Shown here one piece after another: positions 46,925-56,252 of a stretch of 64,000 nucleotides of DNA. The notes under the pieces were generated by a model. It worked only from the letters and a program-made list of their open reading frames with translations. It searched no databases and was not told the origin of the DNA. The stretch comes from Cupriavidus taiwanensis (lineage in GTDB: Bacteria > Pseudomonadota > Gammaproteobacteria > Burkholderiales > Burkholderiaceae). The stretch covers positions 558,001 through 622,000 of the forward strand of contig NZ_LT984803.1 of the NCBI RefSeq assembly GCF_900250115.1. The letters run 5' to 3'. The translations under genes and the position numbers were made by a program. Position 1 is the stretch's first letter. Each line of letters opens with the position of its first letter.

Positions 46925-49639
46925 ATGTCCCAGACCATACGCCCCGCCTCCCGCCGTCGCATCGCCGCCGAACTGTTCCGCGCGATCTGGCGCTTCCGCG
47001 CCCGCGTGCTGATCGCGGTGTCGCTGCTGCTGCTGGCCAAGGCCTGTGCCGTGGCGGTGCCGCTGATGCTCAAGCTGGTGGTCGACGAGGTCACCCCGGC
47101 CGCCGCCGGCACCGATGCCGCGCGCCTGGGGCTGGTGGCGATGCCGGTGTTCCTGGTGCTGGCGTATGCCGTCCTGCGGCTGCTCGGCAACGCCTTCAGC
47201 GAGCTGCGCGACGTGGTTTTTGCCTACGTGACGCAGAGCACGGTGGCGGGCTTCATGGAGCGCGCCTTTGCGCACCTGCATGCGCTGGGCGCGCGCTTCC
47301 ACGCGCAGCGCGCCACCGGCAGCGTGCTCCGCGACCTGGAGAAGGGCACCGCTGCGATCGGTTTCCTGCTGGGCGTGGCGGTCTTCACCATCGTGCCGAC
47401 GCTGATGGAGATCGTGTCGGTGCTGGCCATCATGATCGGTGCCTATGGCGCGGCCTTCGCCGCCATCATCCTGGGCGTGTTCGTGCTGTACGCGGGCTTT
47501 ACCTATGTCTTCACGCAGCGGCGCATGCGGGTGCAGCGCCAGGTCAATGCGGTCGAGGCCACCACCAACAGCAAGGTGGTGGACAGCCTGCTCAACTACG
47601 ACACCGTCAAGTTCTTCGCGCGCGAGTCCTTCGAGACGCGGCGCTTGTCCGGGATGCTGCAGCGCTGGATCGGCATCAGCGTGGAAAACCAGTATGCGCT
47701 GTCGGCCCTGCATATCGGGCAGAGCCTGTGCATCGCGGTCGGGGTCGGCGCGGTGATGCTGCTGGCCACGCAGCGGGTGATCCAGGGCTCGCTGTCGGTG
47801 GGCGACCTGGTGCTGATCAACGCCTACATCATCCAGGTGGTGCTGCCGCTCAATACGCTGGGCTTTATCTTCCGCGAGTCGAACGACGCCATGACCAACG
47901 TCGAGCGGCTGTTCGCGCTGCTCGACGCCCACGGCAAGCCCGGCGAGGACAGCGACGCGCCAGCCGCGCGCCCGCTGCGCGTGTCCCGCGGCGAGATCGT
48001 GTTCGACCGCGTCAACTTCAGCTATGACCCCAGCCACCAGACCCTGTGGGACGTCAGCTTCCGTGCCGGCGCCGGCCAGACCGTGGCGGTGGTGGGCGGC
48101 AGCGGCTCGGGCAAGTCGACGCTGGCGCGCTTGCTGTTCCGGCTGTACCAGCCCGACAGCGGCAGCATCAGCATCGATGGCCAGGACCTGCGCCTGGTGA
48201 CCCAGCGCAGCCTGCGCGAACTGATCGGCATCGTGCCGCAGGACACCATCCTGTTCAACGACACCATCGCCTACAACATCGGCTACGGCCGCGAAGGCGC
48301 GACCCGCGCCGACATCGTCGCCGCCGCGCGCGCGGCGCAGCTCGACGCCTTCATCGACCGCCTGCCCGACGGCTACGAAACCCAGGTGGGCGAGCGCGGC
48401 GTGCGCCTGTCGGGCGGCGAGCGCCAGCGCGTGGCGATTGCGCGCGCGATGCTCAAGCGCCCGCCCATCGTGGTCTTCGACGAGGCCACCTCGGCGCTGG
48501 ATACCCGCTCGGAGCGGGCGATCCAGCAGGAGCTGTCCGAAGTCGCGCGCGGGCGCACCGCGCTGATCATCGCGCACCGGCTCTCGACCATCGTCGATGC
48601 CGACCGCATCCTGGTGATGGAACACGGCCGCATCGTCGAAGACGGCAACCACGCCACGCTGCTGGAGCGCGGCGGCATCTATACCCAGATGTGGCAGTTG
48701 CAGCAGCAGCAGCGCGAGCTGGAACGCGCCGAACGGCGCCTGGCGCTGCAGCCGGTGCGCCTGGAGATCCTGCTGGCCAGCGTGGTCGACGGGCTGCGCG
48801 AGCTGATCGCCGAGCGCCATGTCAACCTGTTCACGGTGCAGAGCGAGTCGGAGCTGCGCGTCACCGGCGATCCGGGCGTGCTGCAGAAGGCGATCTGGGA
48901 GTTGTGCCAGCACATGATCGCCACCATCGAGCCGGGCGGGCGGCTGGAACTGCGGCTCGAGCGGCTGGACGGGCAGGCCGGCGTGCGGCTGTCCGCCACC
49001 CCTGGCGAACTGGCGTTGCCGGATGTGCAGGGCCTGCGCGAATGGCTGGCCGAGCACAACGTCACGCTGGCCGCCGACGGGCCTGCGCACGCCTACCAGC
49101 TGCTGATGCCGATGCGCGCGGTGCAGGAGCCCGAGGCGCGCCGCGCGCCGGCCGCCACACCGGCCGCCACACCGGACGCCGAGTCCGAACCCGAGGCGCC
49201 GGATGCGCAGGCGCTCAAGGGCCTGCGCGTGCTGCTGCTGGACGACGACGAGCCCACGCGCGAGGTGCTGAGCGCCTCGCTGGAAGACTACGGCGCCCAT
49301 GCCATCGCGCAGCAGCGCGGCGACGACGTGATCGCGCTGCTGGCCGGCACGCATCCGGGGCAATGGCCGCAGGTGCTGCTGTGCGACCTCGCGCTCGAGG
49401 AGGAAGACGGCTACACCGTGCTGCGCCGGGTGCGGCGGCTCGAGGCGCAGATGCAGGTGCCGCTGGGCAAGCGCATGACCGCGATCGCGCTGTCGGGGCA
49501 CGCCGAGCCGCAGGACCGCATGCGCGCGCTGATGGCGGGGTTCCAGCTGCACCTGTCCAAGCCGGTGCGGGTGGGCGAGCTGGTGGCGGCGATCCGTTCG
49601 CTGGCGGTGCGCTCCGCGCAGGACACGCAGCAAGCGTAG
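46925..49639 (+). CDS. ABC exporter (Atm1/HMT-like) fused to degenerate HATPase-like and receiver domains
   Basis: A 904-residue inner-membrane protein. Residues 1-335 are a six-helix ABC exporter membrane domain with FHAQRATGSVLRDLEKGT and the NYDTVKFFARE coupling region characteristic of the Atm1/HMT group. The nucleotide-binding domain has Walker A GGSGSGKST (391-399), Q439, LSGGE (495-499), Walker B VVFDEATSALD (516-526) and H551. After a coiled-coil-like stretch (590-608), residues 610-735 resemble a histidine-kinase ATPase fold but lack N and G boxes. A Pro/Ala-rich linker leads to a receiver domain (766-895) with D773-D775, phospho-acceptor D821, S857 and K879. No kinase gene is adjacent. 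Confidence 0.92.
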   Translation: MSQTIRPASRRRIAAELFRAIWRFRARVLIAVSLLLLAKACAVAVPLMLKLVVDEVTPAAAGTDAARLGLVAMPVFLVLAYAVLRLLGNAFSELRDVVFAYVTQSTVAGFMERAFAHLHALGARFHAQRATGSVLRDLEKGTAAIGFLLGVAVFTIVPTLMEIVSVLAIMIGAYGAAFAAIILGVFVLYAGFTYVFTQRRMRVQRQVNAVEATTNSKVVDSLLNYDTVKFFARESFETRRLSGMLQRWIGISVENQYALSALHIGQSLCIAVGVGAVMLLATQRVIQGSLSVGDLVLINAYIIQVVLPLNTLGFIFRESNDAMTNVERLFALLDAHGKPGEDSDAPAARPLRVSRGEIVFDRVNFSYDPSHQTLWDVSFRAGAGQTVAVVGGSGSGKSTLARLLFRLYQPDSGSISIDGQDLRLVTQRSLRELIGIVPQDTILFNDTIAYNIGYGREGATRADIVAAARAAQLDAFIDRLPDGYETQVGERGVRLSGGERQRVAIARAMLKRPPIVVFDEATSALDTRSERAIQQELSEVARGRTALIIAHRLSTIVDADRILVMEHGRIVEDGNHATLLERGGIYTQMWQLQQQQRELERAERRLALQPVRLEILLASVVDGLRELIAERHVNLFTVQSESELRVTGDPGVLQKAIWELCQHMIATIEPGGRLELRLERLDGQAGVRLSATPGELALPDVQGLREWLAEHNVTLAADGPAHAYQLLMPMRAVQEPEARRAPAATPAATPDAESEPEAPDAQALKGLRVLLLDDDEPTREVLSASLEDYGAHAIAQQRGDDVIALLAGTHPGQWPQVLLCDLALEEEDGYTVLRRVRRLEAQMQVPLGKRMTAIALSGHAEPQDRMRALMAGFQLHLSKPVRVGELVAAIRSLAVRSAQDTQQA

Positions 49640-49669
49640 TGCGGCGGCATTGGCCGGCGCGCGGCTTCC

Positions 49670-50578
49670 TCAGGCGCGCGGCTCGCGCAGCCGGCGGCGC
49701 AGCGTCAGCACCTCTGCCGGGATCACGCGCCGTTCCTGCCACACCCATGGCATGCCGCCCATCACCTCGACCAGGCCGCGCCATCCCTGGCAGCGCCACA
49801 GCTGTGGCAATGCCGCCGCGGTCTCGCCCAGCGCCAGGTGCCAAGGCAGCCGCAGCCAGGCCGACCAGATCGCATTGCGCGCCAGCAGCGAGCGGCGCTG
49901 CGCGGGATTGCGCAGCGGACTGGGATGGTGGTGCACCACCAGCTGCGGCGCGTACACCAGCTGCCAGCCATGTGCGGCCAGGTCCAGCGCCAGCAGCGTT
50001 TCCTCGCCGCCGAGGAAGAAGCGCGGATGGTAGCCGCCGGCCTGGCGGAAGGCATCGGTGCGGAATGCGGTGGCGCCCGCCATCAGGCCCAGGATCGCAC
50101 GGCCCGGCAGCCTCGCCGAGGGCAGCGGACTGGCCGCCATGCGTGTGCAGGTCGGGTCTTCGCCGCGCTGCTCGCCCACCAGGATGCGCGCCGTCAGCGC
50201 GGCGACGCGTGGATGGCGCTCGAACATGGCGCACGCCGCCGACAGCGAGCCGGGCGCCCACCAGCAGTCGTCGTCGCAGAAGGCGACATAGCGGGTGCGG
50301 GCCCAGTCCGCGCCCAGGTTGCGGCCGGCCGCGCCCAGGTTGCGCGCGCTGCGCAGCAGTGCGGCGTGGGGGAACTCGCTGCGCACCATGGCCGCGGTGC
50401 CGTCGTCCGAGGCGTTGTCGACCACGGCGATGGGCGGGCGCTCCGGCAGCGCGCTCAGGCGCGCCAGCGCGGTGCGCACCGACTCGCGCCGGTTGTGCGT
50501 CAGCACCACCACGCTGATGTCGCAAGGCGAGGCGCGCGGGGCACGGCGGGCAGGGGAAGCGGTGGTCGGTATCGGCAT
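49670..50578 (-). CDS. glycosyltransferase family 2 protein
   Basis: A GT-A fold glycosyltransferase of 302 residues from ATG 50578 (GTG 50590 is an alternative start). It has the family start CDISVVVLTHNRRESVRTAL, the nucleotide-binding VVDNASDDGTAA, the metal-binding triplet in YVAFCDDDCWW and a late GGYHPRFFLGGEE. It has no membrane segments, so it is likely cytosolic or peripheral. Last of four minus-strand genes of the glycan cluster; 16 bases after the PIG-L gene. Sugar donor and acceptor are unknown. Confidence 0.9.
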   Translation of the reverse strand: MPIPTTASPARRAPRASPCDISVVVLTHNRRESVRTALARLSALPERPPIAVVDNASDDGTAAMVRSEFPHAALLRSARNLGAAGRNLGADWARTRYVAFCDDDCWWAPGSLSAACAMFERHPRVAALTARILVGEQRGEDPTCTRMAASPLPSARLPGRAILGLMAGATAFRTDAFRQAGGYHPRFFLGGEETLLALDLAAHGWQLVYAPQLVVHHHPSPLRNPAQRRSLLARNAIWSAWLRLPWHLALGETAAALPQLWRCQGWRGLVEVMGGMPWVWQERRVIPAEVLTLRRRLREPRA

Positions 50579-50593
50579 GGGAATGGGCACGGC

Positions 50594-51361
50594 TCAGGCA
50601 GGGCCGGCGCCGGCCGGCTGCAGCATCCAGTAGCGCTCGGGGGCGCACAGGTCGCACAGCCGGTCTTCGCTGAACAGCTGCAACTGGCTCTGGTAAGCGT
50701 TGAGCGCGTAGCTCTTCTGCGTCAGGTACTGCGTCACCGGCAGGTTGACGGGCGTGGCACGCAGGCCGCTGTCCCAGCATTGCACCAGACGCTGCTGCAG
50801 CAGGCCGGGCATGCGGCGGTAGATCGCGTCCTCGTAATAGAGCCACTGCACCGGCGGCGCGGCGGCAGGTGTGGCCACAGGTGCGGCTGCGGGCGTGCTC
50901 CAGGCCGGGCCGCGCGCGTGCGCGGCCAGCATCAGCAGCCGGCAGGCGTCATGCACCAGGGCATGGTCGGAATGGAACAGCCCCAGCGGAGCCACCACCA
51001 CGCCTTCGGTCTGCATCAGCAGCACGGTATGCAGGGCGTCGGCAAGCTGTCGGGCGGTGTAGCAGCGGCCATACTGGCTGTCCCAGAAGTCCAGCCACAC
51101 CGCGTGCGCGCCCAGCATGGTGAGCGCGTGGTTGTCCTCGCGGCGGCGCGACAGCACCGCCTGCTCGGCGCTGGCGAAGCCGGCGGCCTGGTCCCAGTCG
51201 GGGGCCGGCATGTCCGCCGGCGGCACGCCCGCGAACACCGTCACCACACGCGCCGCGCGCGCGGCTGCGAGCAGCCCGCCGCAGCTGAACACGGCATCGT
51301 CCAGGTGCGGCGAGATCACGGTCACCGCCGCGGCGAGATCGACCACCATCGCCGTACCCAT
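50594..51361 (-). CDS. PIG-L family N-acetylglucosamine deacetylase
   Basis: A zinc-dependent deacetylase of the PIG-L/LmbE family; members remove acetyl from GlcNAc-containing lipids or small molecules. The 255 residues have the signature SPHLDDAVFSCGG at 17-29 with the zinc ligands His and Asp, and HSDH near residue 130 with the third ligand. The central Pro/Ala-rich loop (about 150-168) is an insertion. Context with glycosyltransferases suggests deacetylation of a sugar in the cluster product. It lies 30 bases after the UXS-like gene. Confidence 0.9.
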   Translation of the reverse strand: MGTAMVVDLAAAVTVISPHLDDAVFSCGGLLAAARAARVVTVFAGVPPADMPAPDWDQAAGFASAEQAVLSRRREDNHALTMLGAHAVWLDFWDSQYGRCYTARQLADALHTVLLMQTEGVVVAPLGLFHSDHALVHDACRLLMLAAHARGPAWSTPAAAPVATPAAAPPVQWLYYEDAIYRRMPGLLQQRLVQCWDSGLRATPVNLPVTQYLTQKSYALNAYQSQLQLFSEDRLCDLCAPERYWMLQPAGAGPA

Positions 51362-51391
51362 GCCGCCCCCCTTGCGCGCTCCGGCACGCCG

Positions 51392-52420
<1,029 letters not shown>

Positions 52421-52471
52421 TTCCGCTCTCCTTGGATTGCTTGCGGGTGCGGGCCTGCCACCGCGCCGGCC

Positions 52472-53743
52472 TCAGGCCGCGGCGCGGCGGGCGCCAGCTT
52501 GCAGCGCGGGCGCGCCGGTGCAGACGCGCGCATAGACCGCCTCCATCTGCCGGGCCACGCCGGCCCAGGTGAAATGCGCCTGCGCGCGGCGCCGGCCCGC
52601 TTCGCCCAGCTTGCGCGCCAGCGCCGGGTCGGCGGCCAGCTCTGCCAGCCGCGCCGCCAGTGCTGCCGGGGCCTTGGGCGGCACCAGGAAGCCGGTGTGC
52701 CCGTCCACCACCGTGGAACGGATGCCGCCGACGTCGGCGCCGATCACCGGCGCGCCGCACGCCATCGCTTCCACCGGCGTGATGCCGAAGGGCTCGTACC
52801 ACGGCGTGGTCACGAAGACATCGGCGGCGCTGTAGAACAGGCGCAACGTGTCGCGCCCGCGCCGCCCGGTAAACACCACACGTTCGGCCACGCCCTCGGC
52901 GCTGGCCACGTCCCGCAGCCGGCCGATTTCCGGCGTGGCCTGCACGCTGGGCTGCTCGGCGTTGCCACCCACCACGTACAGGGTGGCGTCGAGGCCGGTG
53001 TCGCGGCGCAGGCATCCCAGCGCACGGATCACGTTGTCGATGCCCTTGCGCGGCACCAGCCGTCCCAGCTGCAGCACGCGGAACCCCTGTAGTGGCCACC
53101 CCAGTGCGCGCCGCGCCGCGTCGCGCGCCACCGGAGCGAACTCGGCCGCGTCGAAACCGCACGGCACGGTCTGCACGCGCGTGGGGTCGGCACTGTACAG
53201 GTTGACGAGGTCGTCCAGGTCCTGCGGACACTCCGCCACCACGCAGTCGGCCTCGCGCACCAGCGTGTCCTCGATGCCGAAGCGGTCGTCGGGGAAGCCG
53301 TCGGTGCTGCCCTGGTGCAGCCTGCGCACCTTGCCCAGCGCATGGAAGGTCATCACCAGCGGGATGCCGAGCGTGTGGTGCGCGCGCAGCGCGGCCAGCC
53401 CGGACATGAAGAAGTTGGCATGGAGCACGTCATAGCCAGCGGCATCGCGGCGCAGGAACTCCGTCAGGAACGTGCCGAAGTCCTCCATATAGGGCAGCAA
53501 CTGTTCCTTCGGGATCTGCACCGGCGGCCCGGCGGTGACGTGGATCACGCGCACGTTGGGCGCGAACGCCACCACCTCGGGCAACAGCGCCTTGTCGCGC
53601 CGGGTGAAGACATCGACCTGGTAGCCGCGGCTGCCAAGCTGCCTTGCAAGATGCGCCACATAGATGTTCTGGCCGCCACAGTCGGTGCTGCCGACACTGG
53701 CGAGTGGCGAGGCATGTTCGCTGATCAGCGCGATCTTGCGCAT
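52472..53743 (-). CDS. glycosyltransferase family 4 protein (sucrose-phosphate-synthase-like)
   Basis: A GT-B fold retaining glycosyltransferase of 423 residues. The N-terminal domain starts MRKIALISEHASPLASVGST and has DCGGQNIYVAHLARQLGSRG, typical of the sucrose-synthase/SPS-like GT4 branch. The donor-binding domain has LQLGRLVPRKGIDNVIRAL and PWYEPFGITPVEAMACG with the EX7E glutamates. First gene of the minus-strand run, divergent from the plus-strand run across 53744-54126. Acceptor unknown. Confidence 0.92.
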   Translation of the reverse strand: MRKIALISEHASPLASVGSTDCGGQNIYVAHLARQLGSRGYQVDVFTRRDKALLPEVVAFAPNVRVIHVTAGPPVQIPKEQLLPYMEDFGTFLTEFLRRDAAGYDVLHANFFMSGLAALRAHHTLGIPLVMTFHALGKVRRLHQGSTDGFPDDRFGIEDTLVREADCVVAECPQDLDDLVNLYSADPTRVQTVPCGFDAAEFAPVARDAARRALGWPLQGFRVLQLGRLVPRKGIDNVIRALGCLRRDTGLDATLYVVGGNAEQPSVQATPEIGRLRDVASAEGVAERVVFTGRRGRDTLRLFYSAADVFVTTPWYEPFGITPVEAMACGAPVIGADVGGIRSTVVDGHTGFLVPPKAPAALAARLAELAADPALARKLGEAGRRRAQAHFTWAGVARQMEAVYARVCTGAPALQAGARRAAA

Positions 53744-54126
53744 GGTGGGCTCCGGTGTTTGCAGCCGTGCCCGCGAACGCGGGCGTGGATGGGAGGTGGT
53801 GCCCCTTGCAGCTAGCGTGCCATCGGCGCCGGCAGAACACGGTTAAAAAAAACGCCGGGCGAGGGAACCGATGGAGAAGCGATATAGCGGTTCTCCGTGG
53901 GCTGCGGGGTACCGCATTGCGTAGAAGACGCACGGCCCGGCGCAAGACCCGGTTTGGTCATTCTTACGCCGCCCGTTTGTAATTTGCGCTTACCGATCTT
54001 TCGTTTGCCGACGCGCGGTGCGCAGCGTTGCAACCGGCCCGATGCTTGCTGCGTCGATGGCCCATGCAGGTCTCGCTGCACGCGCTGCCGCGACGGCCTG
54101 CCGTTCAACCATCGATGGAGTCGCCC
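53744..54126. other. 383-bp divergent promoter region of the glycan cluster
   Basis: The stretch separates the two divergent gene runs and must contain both promoters. It is less GC-rich near 53840-54000, with TTAAAAAAAACG at about 53841 and TTTGTAATTTGCGC near 53975, but I cannot assign -35/-10 boxes with confidence. No gene is seen in it. Confidence 0.5.
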
Positions 54127-54645
54127 ATGCCCATGATCCCAGATGCGGGCCAGCCGTCCCGTGCTTCCCATGCCGGCGCCAGCCGCTTCAGCGATCCCGC
54201 CGCGGCGCGGCGCGCGATCGAGCTGGCGTTGCCGATGCTGCTGCACTCGCTGCGCGACAAGGCCGTCGGCGAGAGCGGCTGCATGCACGTGGTCGTGATG
54301 GATCCGACGCTGCAGCCGGGCGATTGCGCCTTCGAGGAAGCGATCCTCTATGAGCATTCGCTGCCATCGCGCGAGGCGTGGGATGCCGACTACAGCCGCT
54401 ATGCGCGCGCCAAGGCCAGCCTCAGCTGGCGCACCGGCATGGCCAGCGCGCAGGTGGTCCACTGCAGCCCGCACCGGCTGCGCAGCGACGACAGCATGCT
54501 CGGCGGCGCCGTCGTGGTGGATGGCATCGTAGTCGCCGTCAGCGGTGCCAATGCATGGTACGACGAGGCCTTTGCCGGCTGCGTGGCGATGCTGCTGCGG
54601 GCCGTGGCGCAGGGGTCTTGCGTGCGCGCCCGGCCGGCCGGCTGA
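54127..54645 (+). CDS. conserved-looking protein, possibly GlcG/HbpS-like heme-binding fold
   Basis: A 172-residue protein; the start at 54127 follows a GGAG site 7 bases upstream. The segments AIELALPMLLHSLRDKAVGE, CMHVVVMDPTLQP and GGAVVVDGIVVAVSGANAWYDEAFAGC have the order and spacing of the GlcG/HbpS (DUF336) fold, where the late glycine-rich VDG...VSG segment precedes a D-E-A helix. The match is by eye and weak. No signal peptide. It opens the plus-strand run of the glycan cluster but is separated by 204 bases from the next gene. A regulatory or sensor role is possible. Confidence 0.55.
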   Translation: MPMIPDAGQPSRASHAGASRFSDPAAARRAIELALPMLLHSLRDKAVGESGCMHVVVMDPTLQPGDCAFEEAILYEHSLPSREAWDADYSRYARAKASLSWRTGMASAQVVHCSPHRLRSDDSMLGGAVVVDGIVVAVSGANAWYDEAFAGCVAMLLRAVAQGSCVRARPAG

Positions 54646-54764
54646 CGGCGGCGCACGCGTGTTCGCCTGACTGTTGGCACACATTTCGCACCGGCAGCAA
54701 GCCTGCGCACCATGGGATGCCTGTCCGGGACGCAGCATGCCGATGCCGCCAGGGCACGGTAGTC

Positions 54765-54788
54765 GATGTCCGATTCGATGTCCGATTC
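54765..54788. repeat. 12-bp tandem repeat, two copies
   Basis: GATGTCCGATTC occurs twice head-to-tail, followed by GTTGTCGGTT, 60 bases before the SDR gene start. It may be a pair of regulator half-sites or a chance duplication. Confidence 0.5.
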
Positions 54789-54849
54789 GTTGTCGGTTAG
54801 TCGCCCGAATCGCCGTCCAACACCACCAGCCGACTGACAAGGAACCACC

Positions 54850-55614
54850 ATGCAAACTTCGCCACGCGCAGCCGCGCACACCGAGACTGCCATGCCGCTG
54901 CAGGACCGCACCTACCTCGTCAGCGGCGCGGGCCGCGGGCTCGGCGCCGCCATCTGCCGCACGCTGGGCACGTCCGGCGCGGCCGTGATCGTCGCCGATA
55001 TCGACGACCGGCTCGCGCGCGACAGCGCCGGCGCGCTGGCCGAGGCCGGCGCGCAGGCGTGGCCCCTGCACCTGGATGTCTCGGATCCGGCTTCCGTGCG
55101 CGCCGCCTTCGACTCGCTGCGCGCGCGTGGCGGGCGCCTCGACGGCATCGTCAACAACGCCGCCATCGACATCACGCTGCCGGTGGACGAGGTCGATGCC
55201 GAGACCTGGCGCAAGGTGCTGATGGTCAACCTGTACGGCCCCTACCTGATGGCGCATGCCGCGGTGCCGGTGCTGAAGGCGCAGGGCGGGGGGCATATCG
55301 TCAACATTGCCTCGACCGCGTCCAAGCGCGCGTGGCCCAATGCCTCGGCCTACCACGCCACCAAGTGGGGGCTGCTGGGCTTCTCGCACGCACTGCACGC
55401 GGAACTGCGGCCGCACGGGATCAAGGTGTCGGCAATCGTCGCGGGCGGCATGCGCACGCCGTTCCTGCTCGACCGCTTTCCCGACATCGACCAGGGCAAC
55501 CTGCAGGATCCGGCCAATGTCGCCAACGCGGTGCGCTTCGTGCTGACACAGCCGGAAGAAACCGTGATCCCCGAGGTGATGGTGCTGCCCATGAAGGAGA
55601 CCTCGTGGCCATGA
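54850..55614 (+). CDS. SDR family oxidoreductase of the glycan cluster
   Basis: A 254-residue classical SDR: SGAGRGLGAAICR near residue 25, NNAAIDITLP near 101, catalytic Ser in NIASTASKRAWPNASAYHAT followed by Lys, and the C-terminal substrate loop. An AAGGAA site lies 6 bases upstream of the ATG. Its stop overlaps the HAD phosphatase start in ATGA (55611-55614). The substrate is not readable; the context suggests a sugar or sugar-nucleotide ketone/alcohol step. Confidence 0.9.
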   Translation: MQTSPRAAAHTETAMPLQDRTYLVSGAGRGLGAAICRTLGTSGAAVIVADIDDRLARDSAGALAEAGAQAWPLHLDVSDPASVRAAFDSLRARGGRLDGIVNNAAIDITLPVDEVDAETWRKVLMVNLYGPYLMAHAAVPVLKAQGGGHIVNIASTASKRAWPNASAYHATKWGLLGFSHALHAELRPHGIKVSAIVAGGMRTPFLLDRFPDIDQGNLQDPANVANAVRFVLTQPEETVIPEVMVLPMKETSWP

Positions 55615-56252
55615 GCCCCGCACCCCCGCTGCGCGCTGCCGTGCTGCTGGACAAGGACGGCACGGTCTTGCACGACGTGCCCTATAACGTCGACCCGGCG
55701 TGCATGCGGCTTGCGCCAGGCGCCGCCGCCGCGTTGCGGCTGCTGGGCGGCCTAGGCCTGCCGCTGGTGGTGGTGACCAACCAGGCCGGGGTGGCGCGTG
55801 GCCTGCACAGCGAGGCCGCGCTGGAGCCGGTGCGCGCACGGCTGGCGGCGCTGTTTGCCGAGCATGGCGCCACGCTGGCCGGCTTCTGGTATTGCCCGCA
55901 TCATCCCGAAGGACAGGTCGCGCCCTACGCGCGCGCGTGCCTGTGCCGCAAGCCGATGCCGGGGCTGCTGCTGCAGGCGGCCGCGGCATTGCGGCTCGAC
56001 CTGGCGCGGTCCTGGATGATCGGCGACATCCTCAATGACGTCGAGGCCGGCAACCGCGCGGGCTGCACCACCGTGCTGGTCGACTGCGGCAACGAGACCG
56101 AATGGCAGCTGTCGCCCGCGCGCCAGGCCGACTACGTGGTGCCCACGCTGGACGCCGCCGCGCGCCTGGTGGTTGCGCGCACCCGGGCCGCGCGGGAGGT
56201 CGCCGCTGCTGCATCGCCGGCCGCGTCACCATGCCATGCGGAGGCGCCATGA
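55611..56252 (+). CDS. HAD-superfamily phosphatase, GmhB-like (heptose-bisphosphate phosphatase type)
   Basis: A 213-residue HAD-IIIA phosphatase with catalytic DKDGT (D14, D16), VVVTNQAGVARG, and the GmhB-type zinc loop CPHHPEG ... CLCRKPMPG, then MIGDILNDVEAGNRAG with the metal-binding Asp. GmhB removes the 7-phosphate from heptose bisphosphates in making ADP- or GDP-heptose. Linkage to two GT9 (heptosyltransferase-type) genes makes a heptose pathway plausible, but heptose isomerase and adenylyltransferase are not in the window. It overlaps its neighbours by 4 bases on both sides. Confidence 0.9.
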   Translation: MSPAPPLRAAVLLDKDGTVLHDVPYNVDPACMRLAPGAAAALRLLGGLGLPLVVVTNQAGVARGLHSEAALEPVRARLAALFAEHGATLAGFWYCPHHPEGQVAPYARACLCRKPMPGLLLQAAAALRLDLARSWMIGDILNDVEAGNRAGCTTVLVDCGNETEWQLSPARQADYVVPTLDAAARLVVARTRAAREVAAAASPAASPCHAEAP

